Below, one piece after another: positions 8,425 through 14,930 of a DNA stretch of 37,321 nucleotides (the first letter of the stretch is position 1; every line of letters begins with the position of its first letter). Under the pieces are notes generated by a model. The model did no database searches and was not told the origin of the DNA. It saw only the letters and a program-made list of their open reading frames with translations. The position numbers and the translations under genes were made by a program. The stretch is from an uncultured Oscillospiraceae bacterium (GTDB lineage: Bacteria; Bacillota; Clostridia; Oscillospirales; Acutalibacteraceae): NCBI GenBank assembly GCA_900541975.1, contig UQLR01000020.1, positions 1 through 37,321 on the forward strand, in the 5' to 3' direction.

Positions 8425-10388
8425 AAGCACGTATATGTACAACAGAGAGCACAACGCCTGTATCCCTTGATTTCAGGACACAGCAGATAATCCAGCTGGC
8501 GGATATTGACGGGCATATCCGGTTTATACAGGCCTTGATGGGAAAATATAGTTTCCCATCCGAACAAAAAGCACAGCTTCAAACGGAGTTGAAGAAGATC
8601 CAGGACCGTCAGAACGAAAAAGCGTTGAATATGGCGGTAATCGGCGAATTTTCTTCCGGAAAGAGCAGCTTTATCAATGCCCTTCTGCGGGAAAACCTGC
8701 TGGAAGCAGACGCGATACAGGGGACGACGGTAGCCTCTACCCTGATTGGCTACAGCCCGGAAAGAATGTTCTGCACCTATGGAAGGGGCGGAAAAGGCAA
8801 GCAGACGAGAAGCGTTGAAAACGCAGCGGCACTGGCGAAACTTCTTGCAGCATATACCTCCGGTAATCGGAAGGATGAAAATGCGCAGCACCTGGAGGTG
8901 GGATACCCATCTGATTTTTTGCAGCAGGGTATCCGCATTATCGATACCCCGGGAACCAATTCGCTGGAGCAGTGGCACGAGGACGTCACAAAAGAAGCAA
9001 TCCGGGAACAGGCGGACGCCTGTATTATCCTTACCAGCGCTGAAAAGCCGTTCCCGGAAAGCTTCTGCCGTTTTTTGGAGGATAACCTTGAAGACGTTTT
9101 GCAAACCTGTGTTTTTGTAGTGACAAAGATCGACTTGGTTCCGCCGAAGCAGCAGGCCAGACAGCTGGAGTATATCCGAAAAGTCCTGAAAGAGAAGCTG
9201 TCTGTTCACGATCCGTTGGTATTACCCTATTCCGCCCTGCCGGTCATAAATGGGACCGGAACAGAATATATTGAGGGAAATCGTGAAACAGAGGAAAGAA
9301 TCCTGAAATTTTTGCAGGAGCAGAGAATCCGGATCCAGCTGCAGCGGTGCATGGCCTTGTCAGAAAACGCAATGGGACGGCTGAAAGAAAGCATGGAGCA
9401 GATATCCTCGCAGCAGGAGCAGCGGCACCTTCAGCTTATGCAGGCCGTTACAACGGACCTGCAGGGCTTTGTCATGAGAAAAAAGTCGGAAATCAGCTTA
9501 TCCTATCAGGAAAACACAAACGAGAAATTAAAGGCGATTGGAGAAAACGTTGACGTCTGGATTCGGGATAAAAAGAGAGAAGTATATGAAGCGTTTCAAA
9601 AACCGGCAACGGAAAGCGGCATACGGGATTTTTTACAGACAAAGCTGAATCCTTTGCTGGAGGAAAAGAAATCGGAAATTTTGAAAAATGCCGGCATATC
9701 CGCAGAGAGCTCCTCGAAGTATTTGAGTGAGATACAGTCAATAGCGGAAGGGCATTGCAGACGCTTTGAAGCGGATTTTAAGAGAGAATACCGGCAGCTG
9801 GAACTGCTTGCGCATGATCTGGTGCAGGAGGTGGATAAAAGCGTCCGTCTGGATGATTCCTTGATGACAAATATACAGGCTAATATTGCCATCCGTCAAA
9901 AGGTTGAGGCCAACGTCAAACAGTCAAACCGTGGTTTTATGGGATATGCGGGAGCGGGAGCGGCAGCCGGGGCCGCGATCGGTTCAGTTGTCCCGATTAT
10001 TGGAACAACAGCGGGAGCTGTTATTGGCGCCGTTGCCGGCTTTATGCGGTTTAGCAAAAAATCAGACGATTCATCCAGAGGGACGGCTTTCCGCAATCAG
10101 GTAGCTGGTGATGTCAACGCGGTGGTAGAGCAGTATTTCAGAAGCTTGAAAGATAGTGTGCTGCAGTTTTTTTATCAAAATGCAGCAAATTGCTGGATGC
10201 AGGTCGAGCGTGTTATGGATCAGTATCTCACGCAGTATACTGGTATAGTTCATGAAATGAGAAAACGCGATCAGCATGCGCAGGAAGAGGCCGCATTAAA
10301 AATCCGGGCCATTCAGGGCGATATCAGCTTAACGCAGCAGCAGCTTGAACAAATAAAGTCAGTAAGATACAAAATCAGTCAGATGTAA
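8421..10388 (+). CDS. Dynamin-like GTPase 3 of 3
   Basis: 655 aa; ATG preceded by AGGAGAG. G domain motifs are complete: P-loop G75-S82 (GEFSSGKS), switch threonines in QGTTVAS, D175TPG and T235KID. A helical stalk covers about 320-500. A glycine/alanine-rich hydrophobic hairpin at about 505-545 (AGAGAAAGAAIGSVVPIIG) is the probable membrane paddle and resembles the hairpin of the small protein encoded just downstream. It is separated from GTPase 2 by 303 bp, the longest gap in the cluster, so it may have its own start of transcription, but no consensus promoter is visible there. Function as for GTPases 1 and 2: nucleotide-dependent membrane binding or remodelling at the inner face of the cytoplasmic membrane. 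Confidence 0.87.
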   Translation: MKARICTTESTTPVSLDFRTQQIIQLADIDGHIRFIQALMGKYSFPSEQKAQLQTELKKIQDRQNEKALNMAVIGEFSSGKSSFINALLRENLLEADAIQGTTVASTLIGYSPERMFCTYGRGGKGKQTRSVENAAALAKLLAAYTSGNRKDENAQHLEVGYPSDFLQQGIRIIDTPGTNSLEQWHEDVTKEAIREQADACIILTSAEKPFPESFCRFLEDNLEDVLQTCVFVVTKIDLVPPKQQARQLEYIRKVLKEKLSVHDPLVLPYSALPVINGTGTEYIEGNRETEERILKFLQEQRIRIQLQRCMALSENAMGRLKESMEQISSQQEQRHLQLMQAVTTDLQGFVMRKKSEISLSYQENTNEKLKAIGENVDVWIRDKKREVYEAFQKPATESGIRDFLQTKLNPLLEEKKSEILKNAGISAESSSKYLSEIQSIAEGHCRRFEADFKREYRQLELLAHDLVQEVDKSVRLDDSLMTNIQANIAIRQKVEANVKQSNRGFMGYAGAGAAAGAAIGSVVPIIGTTAGAVIGAVAGFMRFSKKSDDSSRGTAFRNQVAGDVNAVVEQYFRSLKDSVLQFFYQNAANCWMQVERVMDQYLTQYTGIVHEMRKRDQHAQEEAALKIRAIQGDISLTQQQLEQIKSVRYKISQM

Positions 10389-10407
10389 GTAAGAGAGGAG
10401 TAAAGCA

Positions 10408-10938
10408 GTGATGGATACAATCCGGGAATTTGATTCCGTATGGAAAAAGTTTATGGTGATGTGCCGGGCAAAGCTGATGGAAAAAAGCAAACAATGCGCA
10501 TTAAGCGGTGCTGCGGCGGAGATGTCGGTTCAAGATGCGGCCTCCATGTGGTTCGATCCATACAACGCATGCGGCCAGTGGCTGAAACAGCTGGAAAAGG
10601 AAGAACCGCAGACGGCTGAGAAAGTCAAAACGATTTTACAGGAAATCAAGCTGGAGGAAATCCCAGAGAAAAAAGGTTTCCCGGAACTTGGCGTTATCGG
10701 GATTGCGGCAGGAGGAGCGGCGGCCGGCGCCGGTGTCGGGGCGTGGATTCTCCACTTAGGGACATGGGGAACCCTCCTGTCAGCGGCAATTCCAGCGGTG
10801 GCTTTGTACCCGGCGATGAAAGGATATCAGAAAAGCGAAAGGGAAAAGGCGGAAAGAGAAGGAATTACAAAATATCTGGAACAGCTTTCCCTTGTCCGGG
10901 AGGAAATTGACGGGGTATTGAACTGTTCTGCCTGCTAA
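10408..10938 (+). CDS. Small membrane-hairpin protein following the dynamin genes
   Basis: 176 aa from GTG at 10408; an in-frame ATG immediately follows at 10411 and either may be used (GAGGAG at 10395-10400). It starts 19 bp after GTPase 3, so it is almost certainly in the same transcript. Residues 1-80 are helical and charged. Residues about 92-132 form a hydrophobic glycine/alanine-rich hairpin (GIAAGGAAAGAGVGAWIL, then LLSAAIPAVALYPAM), and the tail is basic and helical. No enzyme motif is visible and there is no GTPase domain. The hairpin resembles the paddle segment of GTPase 3, which suggests a membrane anchor or adaptor. I do not recognise a named family. Confidence 0.7.
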   Translation: MMDTIREFDSVWKKFMVMCRAKLMEKSKQCALSGAAAEMSVQDAASMWFDPYNACGQWLKQLEKEEPQTAEKVKTILQEIKLEEIPEKKGFPELGVIGIAAGGAAAGAGVGAWILHLGTWGTLLSAAIPAVALYPAMKGYQKSEREKAEREGITKYLEQLSLVREEIDGVLNCSAC

Positions 10939-10962
10939 ATTTATAACCCTGCATAAGACAAA

Positions 10963-11004
10963 AACGGTCTGGTCTGCCTTTTGAAAGCTGCGGACTGGGC
11001 CGTT
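10963..11004 (+). terminator. Hairpin closing the dynamin cluster
   Basis: 15-base arms at 10963-10977 and 10990-11004 pair over their whole length as RNA, with four of the pairs G-U wobbles. A T-rich stretch follows after a short A-rich spacer (ACCTTATTTTT). It probably ends the GTPase transcript; the spacing of the T tract makes it a weaker terminator. Confidence 0.55.
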
Positions 11005-11050
11005 CTTAAAACCTTATTTTTGAAGTCAGAGCGGAAAGAAAGGGAAAATT

Positions 11051-11386
11051 ATGATTGATGTTAAAATTTCTGTGAACAATGTTGATTATGAAGCCGCTTT
11101 GGATACACTGCTTCCAGTGCTGCTGGAGCATTTGTCAAAAAAATCTGAGAACGCTTTTTTGGTTTCCGTCTTGTCGAAGACCAAAGGTGTTTCGTCAATA
11201 GCGGCAAAAGCGGCTTTAAAAGCGCTTCCGCAGGATACGAGGGATGAGCTTGCCGTGGCGTGCTTAAACCATTATAAGGAGGATATTCAGCGTCTGCTTA
11301 CCGAAGCGTCGAAACAAAAGGGGATTGCGCTGCAAATTGAAGGGATTGATATCGCTGTGGCACAGAATTCTGAAGCCGGTCAATAA
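11051..11386 (+). CDS. Unknown 111-aa protein
   Basis: Starts at ATG 11051 with GGAAAGAAAGGG upstream. The sequence is mostly helical (LDTLLPVLLEHLSKKSENAFLV) with a basic centre and a beta-like C-terminus (ALQIEGIDIAV). No motif, signal peptide or membrane segment is seen. It lies after the hairpin that closes the GTPase cluster and before the HD hydrolase gene, on the same strand as both. I do not recognise the family. Confidence 0.55.
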   Translation: MIDVKISVNNVDYEAALDTLLPVLLEHLSKKSENAFLVSVLSKTKGVSSIAAKAALKALPQDTRDELAVACLNHYKEDIQRLLTEASKQKGIALQIEGIDIAVAQNSEAGQ

Positions 11387-11500
11387 CAGAGCGCCAAAAA
11401 AGCGGTTTTGAAGGTGAAAAATGCAGACAAGAGTTATTTTTGAGAATGATATGATAAAATGGCGATAGGTCGGTTAAGGCAATACAAAGGAGGATGTGAA

Positions 11501-12148
11501 ATGGAACGTACAGTTTATAATGCGGACAAAATGTATACATATATCCGCGGATATGCATCGGGGGTTGGTATGATCCAGACGCTTAAGGCACTTTCTTTTG
11601 CCAGGGAAAAGCATAATGGACAGAAACGTAAAAATGGCGATCCGTATATTGTGCATCCTCTTACTATGGCTTGTAATGCGTTGAGTATGGGAATTCGAGA
11701 TGACAATACCATAGCAACAATTCTTCTGCATGATGTTTGTGAAGATTGCGGTGTGGCTTTAGAAGAACTTCCGGTAAACGATATTGTCCGCAGGGGCGTT
11801 CAGCTAATGACTTTCGAAGTTTTGCCAGGAGAAACAAAAGATATTGCCAAGACCAGATATTATAATATGCTCATTCAGAGTAAGGAAGCTGTGATTACCA
11901 AGTTTATCGACCGGTGCCATAATGTTTCAAGTATGGCAGGTACTTTTTCTGTTGAAAAGCTCAAGTCTTATATAAAAGAGACAAGAACTTATGTACTCCC
12001 ACTGTTGAGACAAGCTAAGGATCATTATCCAGAGGAATCAGACAGGCTGTTTATGCTGAAATATCATATCACAAGTGTGGTTGATGCAATCGATTTGACA
12101 ATGCAGGCATACGAAAGCAGAAATGAAGATACTGAAACAATAGAATAA
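11501..12148 (+). CDS. Stand-alone SpoT/Mesh1-type HD-domain phosphohydrolase
   Basis: 215 aa. The ATG at 11501 is chosen because AAAGGAGG lies just upstream; a longer frame from 11459 has no site. The motifs of the (p)ppGpp hydrolase HD domain are all visible: H38NGQKRKNGDPYIVHP with His52, H77D78 followed by E81D82 (LLHDVCED) and K-FIDRCHN with Asp137. There is no synthetase (RelA) domain, TGS or ACT domain, so it resembles small alarmone hydrolases. Such proteins degrade (p)ppGpp or related alarmones and some act as antitoxins to toxic small alarmone synthetases. No synthetase is nearby in this window. Its base composition is more AT-rich than the GTPase cluster, suggesting a separate acquisition. 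Substrate is inferred from motif only. Confidence 0.78.
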   Translation: MERTVYNADKMYTYIRGYASGVGMIQTLKALSFAREKHNGQKRKNGDPYIVHPLTMACNALSMGIRDDNTIATILLHDVCEDCGVALEELPVNDIVRRGVQLMTFEVLPGETKDIAKTRYYNMLIQSKEAVITKFIDRCHNVSSMAGTFSVEKLKSYIKETRTYVLPLLRQAKDHYPEESDRLFMLKYHITSVVDAIDLTMQAYESRNEDTETIE

Positions 12149-12196
12149 AATAGCGCTTTTAGATGTATGTATGAATAGATATGCGGAGGATTAACT

Positions 12197-12568
12197 ATGT
12201 TTAACAAATCTATTGAACGCGATTTCGGTAAGGGCTTTCTCTTTTCAATGGAGACTTTAAACGTGACAGAGGAAGATCTGGAGAAATATCAAAGCGGCAC
12301 CCCCCTTGACGCGGACAAATTCAAAGACTGCAATGTGAGGTTTTTTACCGATGGTTATTATCCGAGGGTTGTTCGGCTCTCTAAGGATATTCCGACTTTT
12401 GATTCAGGAGATCGGGAATATGATTCATGGCATGACTTGTATTTAGTACAAGAGCAAAGCGGAAATATTCATGCTGTTTATTGCACCGGTGGTTATCGCA
12501 TTGCAACAATTCAAGGATACGCCAAAGTGCATCAATTACCAAACATATTAAAGAAATATTTTTTCTAA
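12197..12568 (+). CDS. Unknown 123-aa protein
   Basis: ATG start with GGAGG 9 nt upstream (gcggaggattaac). 123 aa, acidic, with a beta-rich body (DCNVRFFTDGYYPRVVRLS, HDLYLVQEQSGNIHAVYC). No signal peptide, membrane segment or catalytic motif stands out. It lies 48 bp after the HD hydrolase on the same strand and has the same AT-rich character, so the two may be a pair. Family not recognised. Confidence 0.6.
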   Translation: MFNKSIERDFGKGFLFSMETLNVTEEDLEKYQSGTPLDADKFKDCNVRFFTDGYYPRVVRLSKDIPTFDSGDREYDSWHDLYLVQEQSGNIHAVYCTGGYRIATIQGYAKVHQLPNILKKYFF

Positions 12569-12635
12569 TTAGTGAAACGGCGACAGCATACCTACAAATA
12601 AATATAATCCTAAATAAAAGAAGGAGTCCTTTGCT

Positions 12636-13278
12636 ATGAGAAACGATTTTGATGATTATTGCCCAGCCTCTGTTTCGAGAGGTGAATTGGAAGATATAGC
12701 TAGCATTACAGTTAGATTAATGCCATATTATGGCCGTGATATAGAGAAAATGCGGGATATGCCCAGAGAACAGGCAGTCGCTTATAGGCAGGAATTGAGA
12801 GAAAAAGGAATGTTCTATGATGCCGCTAAGGCAGTAGATATTTATTCGCACGGTAATTTTTGTGCATCTCATCTCAGTAATTTTTGTAAGACAGATTTTA
12901 TATTTGAGGGTATAAACATCAAGTCAATGGAAGGTTTTTTTGCAATCACTAAAAACTTCAAATCAAGAAGAACAGATTCATATATGCTCTCTTGCAGGCA
13001 AAGAAGCAAAAAAGGCAGGTCTGGCAGTTGCAGGCTTTGATGGCAAACATCTCTATTGGCAAGGAGAAACGATTGATCGTTTTTCCGAACAATATCATGT
13101 TCTTGTTCGCAGAGCGTATCATGCAAGATTTGAACAGGATAACCTCTTTAGAAAAGCGCTGATGGAAGCGAAAAACAAACAGCTTTTACATACAATTGGG
13201 AATAATGATCCTAAAGTAACGATATTGACCGTAGATGAATTTATTGGCTTTTTGCAAGAACTTCAGGAAAAATTGTGA
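12636..13278 (+). pseudogene. NADAR-like (YbiA/DUF1768-type) gene split by a +1 frameshift
   Basis: The first frame (from ATG 12636, with AAGGAG upstream) reads LSNFCKTDFIFEGINIKSMEGF and then loses sense; the second frame, entered at 12940, continues SLKTSNQEEQ, AGKEAKKAG, LYWQGETIDR and AYHARFEQDNLFRKAL to the stop at 13278. Together these follow the order of motifs of a NADAR-like family (SNF, SMEGF, GKEAKKAG, LYW, IDR, Y, FRKAL). The break falls in a run of seven T at 12935-12941; six T would give GF-LQSLKTSNQ and one intact gene of about 213 codons. NADAR proteins act on ADP-ribose derivatives; one subset is known from phage-defence settings. Here the gene is either dead, variable at the T run, or the result of a sequencing error. 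Confidence 0.7.
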
Positions 13279-13312
13279 GCTCGCGCAGTTTAGCAAACAA
13301 TACGTTTGATTG

Positions 13313-13344
13313 TATGCTCCTCTAGCGTAAATGACAGGAGCATA
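13313..13344 (+). terminator. Hairpin after the NADAR-like gene
   Basis: TATGCTCCT (13313-13321) and AGGAGCATA (13336-13344) form a perfect 9-bp stem with a 14-nt loop, 35 bp past the stop codon. No T tract follows, so termination would be inefficient. Confidence 0.4.
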
Positions 13345-13373
13345 TGATCTAAAGAGGTAGTAAATTGAAAACA

Positions 13374-13454
13374 ATGAATATTTTTGACGATACCATAAGA
13401 ATAGTCCGCCAAGGCTATTATAAAAGATGGCAAAAGAATCAACTTAAAGCTTAA
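13374..13454 (+). CDS. Possible 26-aa small protein
   Basis: ATG at 13374 (or in-frame TTG at 13365, which fits AGAGG at 13353-13357 better, giving 29 aa). The peptide is MNIFDDTIRIVRQGYYKRW followed by a basic tail. It is tightly placed between the hairpin at 13344 and the next start at 13465 and could be the remnant of a longer gene. Too short to classify. Confidence 0.35.
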   Translation: MNIFDDTIRIVRQGYYKRWQKNQLKA

Positions 13455-13464
13455 GGACAGTGAA

Positions 13465-13656
13465 ATGAAAACGGTAAGAGTGTTTTTATCTGAAGAAGTC
13501 CATGCATTAAGCGAGTATAAGTTTGAAAAACATATTTTTTATATTGGAAAATGCGGTCATAGCTGTGTGGATATGGATTCTTTTGTTGTGGCTCGCAGAA
13601 ATTATAGGCAACCTTATTTAATCAGTAATATGTTATATGTCAAAAAAATAAAATAA
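13465..13656 (+). CDS. Unknown 63-aa protein
   Basis: ATG preceded by AAGGACAG. The peptide begins MKTVRVFLSEEVHALSEYKF and has two cysteines in KCGHSC. No family recognised. It belongs to the AT-rich cargo patch and may be a truncated remnant, since nothing recognisable follows its stop at 13656. Confidence 0.4.
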   Translation: MKTVRVFLSEEVHALSEYKFEKHIFYIGKCGHSCVDMDSFVVARRNYRQPYLISNMLYVKKIK

Positions 13657-13813
13657 TAGAACTAGGGGGATATTTAAATAGTACAATAGTGATTATTATT
13701 GTAAATATGGGAGTAGAAAAGTGTTCGTTACATAATAAATCACCTTTTTCATTTGACAGCTTTCTTCTGTAATTTTCCTTTATCTTCTTTTTTTGATAGA
13801 ATAGTCGTATTAT

Positions 13814-13845
13814 GCGCATTCGCCTTTTGGCGGGTGCGCTTTTTT
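13814..13845 (+). terminator. Intrinsic terminator at the end of the cargo region
   Basis: GCGCATTCGCC (13814-13824) pairs with GGCGGGTGCGC (13829-13839) through a TTTT loop, with two G-T wobbles, followed by six T. The stretch 13657-13947 around it contains no gene; a second hairpin at 13904-13932 (CAATCTGAA paired with TTCAGATTG) lies directly before the ribosome binding site of the next gene and could mask it. Confidence 0.7.
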
Positions 13846-13947
13846 CATGTCTGCAGAAAAAAGTCATGGTTAAAGATACATAGCGGCAGGCCGCCGCCCC
13901 GACAATCTGAATTTTTCAAAATTTCAGATTGATCGGAGGAAACAGCC

Positions 13948-14373
13948 GTGGCTTACAACAAAGCCAAAGCGGAGAGAGAATGGCTCCGCTGGAAAGAAGC
14001 AGAAGAAAAGAAACTCAGAGAACTTGGCGTGGATGAAGAAACCATCCAGCGCCTTCATACATACGATTGGGCGCAGTTCAACAAAGAGCGCCAGTACCTG
14101 CAGCGACAGGTGGAATGGTCACCATATATAGATTGGGTGTCAGCGCAGGATCTGGAATTGCCCGTGGAAGATACGGAATCCCTGCTGGACAGCATCGAGG
14201 ATATAGAGCTTTTTTCTTTATTACATAATGTAGACAAGCTCACCCTCGAAATTCTCTTCATGAAGATGGACGGATATGGCAGCAAGGAAATCTCAGAGAA
14301 AACCGGCCTGTCAGTAAACGCCATTGATCTGCGGATTTTCAAACTCAAGAAAAAATTAAAAAATTTTTTATAA
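13948..14373 (+). CDS. Sigma-70 region-4-like regulator of the mobile element
   Basis: 141 aa from GTG 13948, with ATCGGAGG 9 nt upstream. The N-terminal half is highly charged and helical; the C-terminal 50 residues (LTLEILFMKMDGYGSKEIS, KTGLSVNAIDLRIFKLKKKL) are a sigma-70 region 4-type helix-turn-helix. Short sigma-like proteins of this size are common in Tn916/Tn1549-type and serine-recombinase ICEs, where they stand next to the recombination module and control its expression. A hairpin at 13904-13932 immediately before its ribosome binding site may tune translation. Regulatory target unknown. Confidence 0.72.
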   Translation: MAYNKAKAEREWLRWKEAEEKKLRELGVDEETIQRLHTYDWAQFNKERQYLQRQVEWSPYIDWVSAQDLELPVEDTESLLDSIEDIELFSLLHNVDKLTLEILFMKMDGYGSKEISEKTGLSVNAIDLRIFKLKKKLKNFL

Positions 14374-14930
14374 GCGGAAAGATTCCGGCCTTTTTCCTGG
14401 GCTATAGGGCGAACGGGGAAAAAGAAACGTTCGCCTTGTAGCTTGAAAAATGAATACCAGCCATGCGGGTACGTTCCCGCCTGAGCGAGCGACTAAAAGT
14501 TTGTTATGCACAAACTTCGGAAAAAGCGCCAAGACAATCCAGAGCCATAGCTGTCTCCCTTTTCAGGGATGGCGGCTGTTGCTCTTGGATTCGAGCGATG
14601 CATTTTGACCGGAAAGAGGGGGTAGTTTCCCTTTTCGCCACGACCTTGGGCGGGGGATTATGATACGCGCTATCGTTTGCCCACACGTCAGATGGGCTGG
14701 CCGACCTTGGGTTGTAATCAGCAAGACCTTTGGGGAGCCAGTGAACGGCTTGTCAACTGCAAGCCTGCCCGCATGGTTCCCAAGGTTGCCGGGGGGCGAG
14801 CTGCAAATACGGCACATCAAAATCAAACCTTTTTTAATTCAGATTGCCGTTGACGGCGAATCCGTGCGGCGCAGCCTAAAAACTGCGCCGCATCAGTTTG
14901 CCGCCAACAGGCCAAGGAGAATGTGCCGAA
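14374..14930 (+). other. GC-rich, hairpin-dense non-coding stretch (possible structured RNA or transfer origin)
   Basis: 557 bp with no frame that has both start signals and protein-like sequence. Visible hairpins: GGCGAACG/CGTTCGCC at 14406-14436, and GCGGCGCAG/CTGCGCCGC at 14866-14874 and 14883-14891 just before the helicase ribosome binding site; shorter pairs occur between (for example GCCGT-TG-ACGGC near 14847). The frames that cross it read as Arg/Pro-rich noise. Position between a sigma-like gene and the helicase is consistent with a long structured leader, an origin of transfer or an element-specific RNA. I cannot decide among these. Confidence 0.45.

Noticed and set aside
12935..12941. 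Programmed ribosomal frameshift in the NADAR-like gene
   Set aside because: Restoring frame needs a +1 shift; no stop codon or stimulatory structure stands at the slip site. A homopolymer insertion is simpler, so it is listed as a frameshifted gene.
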